A stretch of DNA of 6,388 bases, from positions 1 through 6,388 of the forward strand of contig JADLHR010000120.1 of the NCBI GenBank assembly GCA_020848665.1. The letters run 5' to 3'. Numbering within the stretch: position 1 is the first letter of the stretch; every line of letters begins with the position of its first letter. Under the pieces are notes generated by a model. The model was not told the DNA's origin. It saw nothing but the letters and a program-made list of their open reading frames with translations, and ran no database searches. Of this stretch, positions 1 through 6,388 are shown one piece after another. Source of the DNA: Anaerolineae bacterium. Its GTDB lineage: Bacteria > Chloroflexota > Anaerolineae > Aggregatilineales > Aggregatilineaceae. Position numbers and translations under genes: made by a program.

Positions 1-556
1 AATCGCCAATCCGGTCGCGCGGGACGCCAACGGGCGCCATTCGCTGGTGCGGCACCACGCTCTCCCACGCTGTCCAGAGGATCGCTTCGCCCGGCGTGCG
101 ATCGCCGTCATTGCGGCCAATCAGCAGGACGCCACCCGGCGTGAGCGTCCGCGCCGCTTCGGCCAACGCTGCCCGCCAGCCAGGCACGAGGTGAAAGATA
201 TGGACCGCGACCACCGCCTCAAACGCGGCGCACGCCAGCGGCAGGCGCGTGATGTCCCCCTGAATCAGCGCGACCGGCTCGCCGGACTGCTTGGCGCGCA
301 GCCGGTCCATCATCGGGCGCGCCAGGTCGATCCCCGCGTAGAAGCCGACGTTCGCGGCGAGCGGCAGCGCGATCCGCCCGGTCCCGACGCCGATTTCGAG
401 CACGCGGCTGGCGGACGTCAGCGCGCCCGCACGCACGAACAGCCCGGCGGCGGCGCGCTCCTCGCCCGGCGGAAAGCCACGCGTTTCATCATAAAATCCG
501 GCGGCGCCGTCGAAGGCTATCGACCGCGCCTGATCGCCGGGCGGGGATGCGCTCAA
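1..556 (-). CDS. Class I SAM-dependent methyltransferase (partial, C-terminus off the window)
   Basis: This is the N-terminal 185 residues of a small-molecule or unspecified SAM-dependent methyltransferase; the reading frame is open to the window edge. Seen: after a short lead containing GFYDETRGFPPGEE (about residues 20-33), motif I is VLEIGVGTGRIALPLA (about 52-67), the SAM-binding glycine loop. The acidic residue ending strand 2 is in GIDLARPMMDRL. Motif II is near GDITRLPLACAAFEAVV, then HIFHLVPGWRAALAEAARTLTPGGVLLIG, the usual post-motif helix and PGG strand of Methyltransf_11/25-type enzymes. The start is inferred: a TTG at 556-554 that overlaps the stop of the upstream GYD gene by two bases (TTGA). 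No ATG or GTG lies nearby in this frame, and the conserved part begins soon after. The Shine-Dalgarno sequence is poor, so translation is probably coupled to the GYD gene. The substrate cannot be read from the sequence. The family call is firm; the start is less so. Confidence 0.88.
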   Translation of the reverse strand, partial: MSASPPGDQARSIAFDGAAGFYDETRGFPPGEERAAAGLFVRAGALTSASRVLEIGVGTGRIALPLAANVGFYAGIDLARPMMDRLRAKQSGEPVALIQGDITRLPLACAAFEAVVAVHIFHLVPGWRAALAEAARTLTPGGVLLIGRNDGDRTPGEAILWTAWESVVPHQRMAPVGVPRDRIGD

Positions 557-852
557 GGCTGCCGATCCATGCTCATCCGGCTGATGAAGTCGTTGATCGA
601 GATCGTCGGCAGGCTGAGCGGCTTGATATTGCCGCGCGCGATCAGCTCGACGCTGACGCGGGCCACCGATTCGTTATCGGGCGCGTCAATGACGTGCACG
701 AAGTCATATTGGCCGAGCGTCGCGTACTGCTCCAGCACCTTGACGCCCAGGTTCTCGATGTCGAGGCTGATCTGGCGCAGGCACGAGGGTTGATCGACGA
801 TGCACTGCACGCCGTGTTCGGTCAGCGTGCTCAGCAGAATGTAGACGGGCAT
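553..852 (-). CDS. GYD-domain protein
   Basis: This 99-residue protein matches the small GYD family (PF08734-like), whose members are compact alpha/beta proteins of about 90-110 residues with no settled function. Seen: an N-terminal strand MPVYILLSTLTEHG, a middle helix, then EQYATLGQYDFVHVIDAPDNES (residues 41-62). That segment holds the family's G-x-YD signature (G47, Y49, D50) and the usual APDNE turn, followed by the ARVSVELIARGNIKPLSLPTIS helix and strand typical of the C-terminal half. The ATG is backed by a strong ribosome site (AGGAGAGG, 860-867, seven bases upstream). The gene follows the proS terminator, and its stop overlaps the start of the methyltransferase, so these two probably form their own unit. 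No clear promoter was found in the 50 or so bases between terminator and start. A role as a small ligand- or metal-binding or oligomeric partner is only a guess. Confidence 0.88.
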   Translation of the reverse strand: MPVYILLSTLTEHGVQCIVDQPSCLRQISLDIENLGVKVLEQYATLGQYDFVHVIDAPDNESVARVSVELIARGNIKPLSLPTISINDFISRMSMDRQP

Positions 853-859
853 CGATGGT

Positions 860-867
860 CCTCTCCT
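860..867 (-). promoter_or_regulatory. Ribosome binding site of the GYD gene
   Basis: The minus strand reads AGGAGAGG, seven bases before the ATG at 852-850. It is a near-ideal Shine-Dalgarno sequence and supports that start as the real one. Confidence 0.8.
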
Positions 868-906
868 GGGCAGGCGCGGCGGCCCGCCGGTGACGTGATA
901 GGCGGC

Positions 907-940
907 AAAAAAAGCCGGTCGCGCAGCGTGCGGGACCGGC
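907..940 (-). terminator. Intrinsic (Rho-independent) terminator of proS
   Basis: On the minus strand, seven bases after the proS stop, GCCGGTC (940-934) pairs with GACCGGC (920-914). Inside it, after one C/C mismatch, CGCA pairs with TGCG around a three-base loop CGC. Seven T residues (913-907) follow directly. A GC-rich stem of 11 pairs plus a U-tract is the classic intrinsic terminator. It separates proS from the downstream GYD gene. On the plus strand the run is A-rich and precedes the stem, so it would not act in that direction. Confidence 0.92.
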
Positions 941-947
941 CTCGATC

Positions 948-2393
948 TTAATAGGCTTTGGCGAAGTAGGCCATTTCACGCGCCCGCTCACCGCACACAA
1001 CGCACGGCCCAGTTTCGCCAGGGTGCGGCTGATCGAGTGGGAAGCAGCGGCTGCTGGCCTGCGTCTCGTCCTTGATCTTCGCTTCGCACGCCGCGCCGCC
1101 GCAGAACCACGCCAGCGCCCACTCGTCCTCGACCACCTGCTTCAACTCGTCGTAGCTGCTGACTTCGTGCAGGTGCTGGTCGCGGAACTCGGCCGCCTGG
1201 CGCAGCAGGCTCGCCTGAATGTCGTCCAGCAGCGCGCGGACCGTCTTGACCAGCCCGGCCTGCGCGGCAAACTGCTTGCCCGCTTTGCCGCCGATATCGC
1301 GCCGCGCCAGCGCGACGCTCTGGTTGGCGACATCCTTCGGCCCGATCTCCATCCGCAGCGGTACGCCGCGCATCTCCCAATCGTTGAACTTGTAGCCGGG
1401 CGACAGATTCTCGCGGGCGTCCACGTGGACGCGCAGCCCGGCCTCGCGCAGCTCCGCGCTGAGGCGCCGCACTGCGTCCATTACCGGCTCCTGCTCCTTG
1501 GCGGTGCGAAAGATCGGCACGACAACAACCTGGATCGGCGCAAGACGCGGCGGCAGGCGCAGGCCCTTGTCGTCGCCGTGCGTCATCACGATCGCGCCGA
1601 CCATCCGCGTGCTGACGCCCCAGGACGTGGTCCAGCAGTGCCGAAGCTCGTTGTTGTCGTCGGTGAACTGAATGTCGAAGGCGCGCGCGAAATTCTGCCC
1701 CAGGTCGTGGCTGGTCCCGGCTTGCAGAGCCTTGCGGTCGCGCATCATAGCCTCGATGCTGTAGCTGAACAGCGCCCCGGCGAAACGCTCCTGGTCACTC
1801 TTGCGGCCCGGAATAACCGGAATAGCGGCATCGTTGACCGCGAAATCGGTGTAGACGCCGAGCATCCGCATCGTTTCGGCTTCGGATTCCTCGTGCGTGG
1901 CGTGGGCGGTGTGCCCTTCCTGCCACAGAAACTCCATCGTTCGCAGGAACAGACGCGTGCGCAGTTCCCAACGGACCACGTTGGCCCACTGGTTGATCAG
2001 CAGCGGCAGGTCACGGTGCGACTGAATCCACTTCTGGAACGCCCAGCCGATGATCGTCTCGGAAGTCGGGCGCACGACCAGCGGCTCCTCAAGCACTTTA
2101 CCGCCGCCGATGGTCACGACGGCCAGTTCGGGCGAGAAGCCCTCGACGTGCTCGGCCTCTTTCTTCAAGAAGCTCTCCGGGATGAACAGCGGGAAGTAGG
2201 CGTTCTGGTGGCCGGTTTCCTTAAAGCGGCGGTCCAGCCCGCCCTTGACGCCTTCCCACAGCTCGTAGCCATAGGGCTTGATAATCATGCAGCCGCGCAC
2301 CGGCGAGTAATCGGCGAGGTCCGCTTTCTGCACAACATCGGTATACCAGCGCGAAAAGTCTTCGCTTTGCGGGGTAACCCCTTGCTGAGACAC
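948..2393 (-). CDS. proS: Proline-tRNA ligase, archaeal/eukaryotic-type (ProS type 3)
   Basis: This enzyme charges tRNA(Pro) with proline in the cytoplasm, using ATP. At 481 residues it has the usual length of the archaeal/eukaryotic-like class (about 480). Domains seen: a class II catalytic core with motif 1 around GHQNAYFPLFIP (61-72), RPTSE (108-112), motif 2 from R141 through RTMEFLWQEGH to H161, AGTSHDLGQNF (225-235), and motif 3 SWGVSTR (257-263) leading to THGDDKGLRLPPRLAP (271-286). An anticodon-binding domain follows (from QVVVVPIF, with SPGYKFNDWEMRGVPLRMEIGP). A C-terminal zinc-type domain has C431, C436, C464 and C467, and the chain ends in a tyrosine as is common in this class. 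Motif 2 runs to motif 3 without the large INS editing insertion of the standard bacterial form. The start is GTG 2393-2391, supported by AAGGAG nine bases upstream; an in-frame ATG at 2483 would add 30 unconserved residues within the leader. It has its own promoter and terminator. Confidence 0.96.
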   Translation of the reverse strand: MSQQGVTPQSEDFSRWYTDVVQKADLADYSPVRGCMIIKPYGYELWEGVKGGLDRRFKETGHQNAYFPLFIPESFLKKEAEHVEGFSPELAVVTIGGGKVLEEPLVVRPTSETIIGWAFQKWIQSHRDLPLLINQWANVVRWELRTRLFLRTMEFLWQEGHTAHATHEESEAETMRMLGVYTDFAVNDAAIPVIPGRKSDQERFAGALFSYSIEAMMRDRKALQAGTSHDLGQNFARAFDIQFTDDNNELRHCWTTSWGVSTRMVGAIVMTHGDDKGLRLPPRLAPIQVVVVPIFRTAKEQEPVMDAVRRLSAELREAGLRVHVDARENLSPGYKFNDWEMRGVPLRMEIGPKDVANQSVALARRDIGGKAGKQFAAQAGLVKTVRALLDDIQASLLRQAAEFRDQHLHEVSSYDELKQVVEDEWALAWFCGGAACEAKIKDETQASSRCFPLDQPHPGETGPCVVCGERAREMAYFAKAY

Positions 2394-2493
2394 GATCGGT
2401 TGCTCCTTAACGCGCGGGCAGGGAGTGGAGTCCTGCGCGAAAGCTGATGAGAACGCGCGCCGGCGCTGATCGGATAGCATCATCCGGCGCGGC
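2394..2493 (-). other. Leader of the proS transcript (about 100 nt)
   Basis: This is the stretch between the predicted transcript start and the proS GTG. It has one modest hairpin (GCAGG 2436-2432 with CCTGC 2422-2418, nine-base loop), followed by the ribosome site. I looked for the conserved T-box sequence, a leader terminator with a U-tract and a proline-codon-rich leader peptide, and saw none. It may be a plain untranslated leader; the exact 5' end is inferred from the -10 position. Confidence 0.4.
2403..2408 (-). promoter_or_regulatory. Ribosome binding site that fixes the proS GTG start
   Basis: The minus strand reads AAGGAG, nine bases before the GTG at 2393. It settles the start against the upstream in-frame ATG at 2483, which has no such site and lies only about ten bases from the predicted transcript start. 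Confidence 0.8.
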
Positions 2494-2499
2494 CCGTAG

Positions 2500-2527
2500 A
2501 TTGTACCAGATTTGAGGCGAGCGTCAC
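2500..2527 (-). promoter_or_regulatory. Sigma70-type extended -10 promoter of proS
   Basis: On the minus strand the -10 is TACAAT (2505-2500; five of six consensus bases), preceded by TGG (2508-2506), an extended -10. The -35 is GTGACG (2527-2522; four of six), with a 16-base spacer. The transcript would start about seven bases downstream, giving a leader of about 100 nt. It lies in the gap between the 131-residue gene and proS and points at proS. Confidence 0.7.
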
Positions 2528-2543
2528 GCGTGGAAAAGGCCCG

Positions 2544-2939
2544 CTACGCGCGCCGGAGATACGCGCGGAACGCTTCGTGGAAGGCGTCGCCCAGCGCGGC
2601 GGGGTACGCTTCGGCCAGGCGCTGCCCAAGCTCCATCTCGGAATTTTCGCGCAGAAAGAAGTCGCGCTCACGCTGGCTCCAATGGCGCCACAACTCGCGG
2701 AAGCGTGGCTGCGCGTTGAGCGGCACCAGCACCTCGTCTGTCACCTGCGCGGCGAGGATTTCGAGCGGACCGCCTTCCAGCGAGCGCCGCACGCGGCGGT
2801 ACGCCGGGGCGAACACGTCGTGCAGCAGCGGGGCGAGCGCGCCTAACTCATAGCCGGCGCACGCGAACGCCGCACGGAAGCCCGGATCGTCCCACAGATA
2901 ATCGAGCACGCGGCTCGCAGCGCGGCAGTCGATACACAT
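2544..2939 (-). CDS. Hypothetical protein with N-terminal CxxC, 131 residues
   Basis: I do not recognise the family. The reading frame has the strong G/C third-position bias of its neighbours and the same direction as every other gene here, which supports it over the plus-strand frames that overlap it. The protein starts MCIDCRAASRVLDYLW, so a CxxC pair (C2, C5) sits at the very N-terminus, with a further C27. The rest looks mostly helical and charged, rich in Arg, Glu, Leu and Ala, with aromatic clusters such as FRELWRHWSQRERDFFL (about 80-96). There is no signal peptide or membrane segment. Only a moderate ribosome site is present (GGGGAGAAG, 10-12 bases before ATG 2939-2937). The gene is flanked by a 108-bp gap upstream and the proS promoter downstream. 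The CxxC could bind a metal or be redox-active, but two cysteines alone do not show this, and no function is claimed. Confidence 0.72.
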   Translation of the reverse strand: MCIDCRAASRVLDYLWDDPGFRAAFACAGYELGALAPLLHDVFAPAYRRVRRSLEGGPLEILAAQVTDEVLVPLNAQPRFRELWRHWSQRERDFFLRENSEMELGQRLAEAYPAALGDAFHEAFRAYLRRA

Positions 2940-2984
2940 TGGCGGCTGCTTCTCCCCGTTCCCGGCCGGCGATTGACATGCTCC

Positions 2985-2996
2985 ATTGTGTCACAA
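2985..2996 (-). promoter_or_regulatory. Possible promoter and operator upstream of the hypothetical gene
   Basis: The 11-bp palindrome TTGTG-T-CACAA (2986-2996) is the most AT-rich spot in this gap. On the minus strand CACAAT (2990-2985) preceded by TGA resembles an extended -10 (four of six bases), but no good -35 lies 16-18 bases upstream. If real, the transcript would start near 2978, about 40 bases before the ATG at 2939. The coincidence of a palindrome with a -10-like sequence would fit repressor control; this is weak evidence. Confidence 0.3.
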
Positions 2997-3016
2997 ATCG
3001 CGTCGCGGGGGTACCG

Positions 3017-3043
3017 GCCAGGCCGCGCGCGTCACGCCCTGGC
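3017..3043 (-). terminator. Weak hairpin after the glycan operon
   Basis: Five bases past the stop of the LOG-family gene, the minus strand can pair GCCAGG (3043-3038) with CCTGGC (3022-3017), with a small inner GCG/CGC stem. No U-tract follows (the next bases are CGGTACC), so it is not a standard intrinsic terminator. It may stabilise the 3' end or pause polymerase. Read-through into the hypothetical gene is possible. Confidence 0.3.
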
Positions 3044-3047
3044 GCCG

Positions 3048-3641
3048 CTAATCGCCGAGGCGCAGCACCATATCCGGCGGCGCGGCCCACCACGCTTCGA
3101 GCGCCGGGACGACCTCTTCGGCGTGATCGACCAGCGTCAGCCAGCGCATATCGGCGGGTCTGATCGGCGCAGTCTCGGCGAAAAGCTCGACAAAACGCCG
3201 CCACATCGGGCCAACCACCACACACGGACGCGCGGGAAGCTCGCCGACTTGCAGCAGGCTCCAGAGCAGCGCCAGCTCGCTCAGCGTCCCAATGCCGCCG
3301 CGCAGCACAACAAATGCATCCGGCCGCTGGACCAGGAAGTACAGCCGGTCGCGCAGCGTCTCAAAGGACACGCGCTCGGTGACCCAGCGGTTCAACTCCT
3401 TACCGCGCTGCTTGAACAGCCCGACCTCGGCGCCTATGACGTGCCCGCCTGCTTCTGCCGCGCCCTGGCTGCACGCCGCCATAACGCCGCCGTAGCCGCC
3501 CGACAGCACGCCGTAGCCGGCAGCGCCCAGGCTGCGTCCGACCTCTTGCGCAATCTGCCAATCCGGCTCGTCAGGTTTCACGCCCGAACTGCCATACACG
3601 GCGACGACACGGCGAGAGTTGGTGGTGTCAGGAGTCGTCAT
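3048..3641 (-). CDS. LOG-family (TIGR00725-like) Rossmann protein
   Basis: This 197-residue cytoplasmic protein has the SLOG/LOG Rossmann fold, the fold of cytokinin-activating nucleoside 5'-monophosphate phosphoribohydrolases and of proteins often mislabelled lysine decarboxylases. Seen: strand 1 RRVVAVYGSSG (10-20), the nucleotide loop SGGYGGVM (47-54), HVIGAEVG (67-74), LRDRL (96-100) and GGIGTLSEL (115-123), which corresponds to the family's PGGxGTxxE active-site motif. The residue before the glycine pair is Arg rather than Pro, so this protein is closer to the TIGR00725 branch than to classical LOG enzymes, and its substrate is uncertain. Bacterial members release nucleobases from nucleotide monophosphates or bind nucleotides. 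The ATG lies four bases after the stop of the MazG-like gene, with AAGGA further upstream, so translation is probably coupled. It is the last gene of the apparent operon. The call as a LOG-like nucleotide-binding protein is firm; the reaction is inference. Confidence 0.87.
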   Translation of the reverse strand: MTTPDTTNSRRVVAVYGSSGVKPDEPDWQIAQEVGRSLGAAGYGVLSGGYGGVMAACSQGAAEAGGHVIGAEVGLFKQRGKELNRWVTERVSFETLRDRLYFLVQRPDAFVVLRGGIGTLSELALLWSLLQVGELPARPCVVVGPMWRRFVELFAETAPIRPADMRWLTLVDHAEEVVPALEAWWAAPPDMVLRLGD

Positions 3642-3645
3642 CAGT

Positions 3646-3998
3646 TTATCCGGTCCTTATATCGGGGCCGCGCTCGTGCGACCACGTCCGCCCGTAATTC
3701 GCGTTCAGCTTGTCGAGGATCGCGCGCTCCAGGTCGATGCCGGTCACGCTGGCAAGCTGGAGCAGGTACAGCGCCACGTCCGCCAGCTCGCCCGCCAGCG
3801 CATCCTGATCGTATGTCTCACCGTTCCATTGGAAGTGTTCGAGCACTTCCGCCGCCTCAATACAGATCGACGCGGCGAGATTGCGCGGCGTCTGCGGGTG
3901 GATCGAGTCCGGCTCGTACCAGCCTTTGGCGCGCACAAAGTCGTGCATCAGCCGCGTGAGTTCGCTCAGCGTTCGGCGCTTGTCGGATTGGTCGGGCA

Positions 3999-3999
<1 letters not shown>
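3646..3999 (-). CDS. MazG-like nucleotide pyrophosphohydrolase
   Basis: This 117-residue protein resembles single-domain MazG-like all-alpha NTP pyrophosphatases (RS21-C6/dCTPase-like group), which hydrolyse non-canonical or surplus (d)NTPs to the monophosphate and pyrophosphate using Mg2+. Seen: helix 1 with LTRLMHDFVRAKGW (14-27), the metal-binding pair E48 and E51 in IEAAEVLEHFQW (47-58), the second acidic pair E71 and D74 in GELADVALYLLQLA (70-83), and KLNANYGR (97-104), matching the usual K-x3-N substrate-contacting segment. Length and spacing fit the family. The ATG (3999-3997) overlaps the stop of the sugar transferase gene as TGATG; a longer in-frame reading would extend 24 residues into that gene without family similarity. 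It probably relies on translational coupling. Lying between a sugar-phosphate transferase and a LOG-like protein, it may clean nucleotide pools; the link to glycan synthesis is unproven. Confidence 0.9.
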
Positions 4000-5462
<1,463 letters not shown>

Positions 5463-6325
5463 AGCGGACGGCCGCCCTTCAGCGCCAGCCCCGTCAGGAT
5501 CAGGCCGTGCAGCCACCAGGGCGTCGTCGGACGATAGTGCTTCCGGTAGAAGATCAGCATCGCCCGGTAAAACTCCTGCTGCGCCCGGCGGGACTGGCGG
5601 CTCGCCGCTCGCTTGACGTGCGTCACCGTCACGCGCGGATTGTATTTCACCGTCCATCCGGCTTGCTTGATGCGGTAGGCCCAATCCAGGTCTTCTCCAT
5701 ACATAAAGAACGTTTCGTCGAACAGGCCCACGCGCTGAATCGCCTCGCGCCGGACCAGCATGAACGCGCCCACCACCGAGTCTACCTCGGTTTCGACATC
5801 CGGGTCCAGATACGTCAGGTTATAGCGACCAAAGCGCTGGCTGCGCGGGAACATCTTTGACAGCCCGATCATCCGGTAGAAGCTGATTTCGGGCGTCGGA
5901 AAGCTGCGGCGGCAGGCCAGGTCCAGCGAGCCGTCGAGCAGCACCAGCTTCGGACCGGCCACGCCCACACGCGGATCGGCGTCCATATACGCGACCATCT
6001 CGCGCAGCGCATCTGGCGGCAGAACAGTGTCCGGGTTCAACGCCAGGGCATAGCGCGGCGCATCGTCCGGGCCGCCGCGCTCAAAGCCGAGTTGTCGCAG
6101 CCCCTGGTTATTGGCCGCCGGATAGCCGCGATTGTCTGTGTTCTCAATCAGCGTCACGTCCGGGAACTCAGCGCGGACCATCGCGGCGCTGTCATCGGAC
6201 GAGGCATTATCGACCACGACAGCCCGGTATGTTACGCCTTCCGACTGCTCAACCGAGCGCAGGCAGTCGCGCAGCAGATCGCGCGTGTTCCAGTTGACGA
6301 CGACAATGCCCAGATCGAGCATAAT

Positions 6326-6330
6326 CCCTC
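6326..6330 (-). promoter_or_regulatory. Ribosome binding site of the GT2 gene
   Basis: The minus strand reads GAGGG three bases before the ATG at 6322 (core GAGG four bases away). The spacing is short but usable, and the family begins right at this ATG. Confidence 0.55.
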
Positions 6331-6349
6331 GCGATCCGCGTATAACGCC

Positions 6350-6378
6350 ATTCTACCGGGCCGCCCGCCATCGATCAA
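6350..6378 (-). promoter_or_regulatory. Sigma70-type promoter of the glycan operon
   Basis: On the minus strand the -35 is TTGATC (6378-6373; four of six bases) and the -10 is TAGAAT (6355-6350; five of six), separated by exactly 17 bases. The transcript would start near 6343, leaving a leader of about 20 bases before the GT2 ATG at 6322. A second TATAC-like patch lies just downstream but has no matching -35. Confidence 0.72.
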
Positions 6379-6388
6379 CCGCGCCGGG

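Larger units (their letters stand above)
2940..3047. other. Intergenic gap before the hypothetical gene
   Basis: This is the longest gene-free stretch outside the proS leader region. It holds the hairpin at 3017-3043 and the palindrome with promoter-like bases at 2985-2996. No small reading frame with a ribosome site and no RNA gene was seen in it. Confidence 0.5.

Noticed and set aside
877..889. 13-bp palindrome CGGCGG-C-CCGCCG before the GYD gene
   Set aside because: In GC-rich DNA such short G/C palindromes are frequent, and no promoter overlaps it.
913..929. 17-bp identity between the terminator arm and the LOG gene near 3343-3359
   Set aside because: The second copy encodes the RDRL part of the LOG protein; both sit in unrelated contexts and no longer repeat or further copy was seen, so chance in a GC-rich sequence is likely.
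1023..2447. Long plus-strand open frame (474 codons) opposite proS
   Set aside because: It mirrors proS in a GC-rich sequence. Its translation is Arg/Ala/His/Gln-rich and low in structure-like pattern, whereas the minus strand gives a complete, motif-perfect ProRS.
2394..2483. N-terminal extension of ProRS from an ATG at 2483
   Set aside because: It adds 30 residues unlike the family, has no ribosome site, and lies in the predicted untranslated leader. The GTG at 2393 has a good AAGGAG.
2394..2493. T-box or other riboswitch in the proS leader
   Set aside because: No T-box core sequence, no terminator/antiterminator pair with a U-tract and no known riboswitch core was seen; only a modest hairpin.
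2973..3001. Plus-strand promoter from a perfect TTGACA at 2973-2978
   Set aside because: The bases 17 nt downstream (AATCGC) are not a -10, and no plus-strand gene follows.

Overview
The window carries eight protein-coding genes, all read from the minus strand, so it runs from high to low coordinates. The DNA is GC-rich with strong G/C third-position bias. Gaps are short, several start codons overlap the previous stop, and GTG and TTG starts occur. The proline-tRNA ligase is of the archaeal/eukaryotic type, and there is a GYD-domain protein. Together with the GC-rich codon use this fits a Chloroflexota (Anaerolineae-like) bacterium, but that is an inference from gene style; no rRNA or taxonomic marker is present.

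Region 1 (6388 to about 3048) looks like one operon behind a good sigma70-type promoter (-35 6373-6378, -10 6350-6355). The order is: a GT2 rhamnosyltransferase-like glycosyltransferase; a polytopic membrane undecaprenyl-phosphate glycosyl-1-phosphate transferase (WbaP/WcaJ type); a MazG-like NTP pyrophosphohydrolase; and a LOG-family Rossmann protein. The first two fit the initiation and extension of a lipid-linked glycan for exopolysaccharide, O-antigen or capsule. The last two look like nucleotide-metabolism or housecleaning enzymes, tightly coupled to them (TGATG overlap, then a 4-nt gap).

Region 2 (about 3047 to 2544) is a gap of about 108 bp with an 11-bp palindrome over a weak promoter-like sequence, followed by a 131-residue hypothetical protein that begins with a CxxC motif.

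Region 3 (about 2527 to 907) is a self-contained proS transcription unit. It has an extended -10 promoter, a leader of about 100 nt, a GTG start with an AAGGAG ribosome site, a 481-residue ProRS without a bacterial editing insertion, and a strong intrinsic terminator right after the stop.

Region 4 (about 906 to 1) holds a 99-residue GYD-domain protein and, overlapping its stop codon, a class I SAM-dependent methyltransferase that runs off the window edge.

No tRNA, rRNA, CRISPR, insertion sequence or phage gene was seen, and no gene stretch of more than 300 bases is empty. The region reads as ordinary chromosomal core plus cell-surface glycan genes. The least explained items are the 131-residue protein, the GYD/methyltransferase pair, and the MazG-LOG pair attached to the glycan genes. 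I see no convincing novel multi-gene system.
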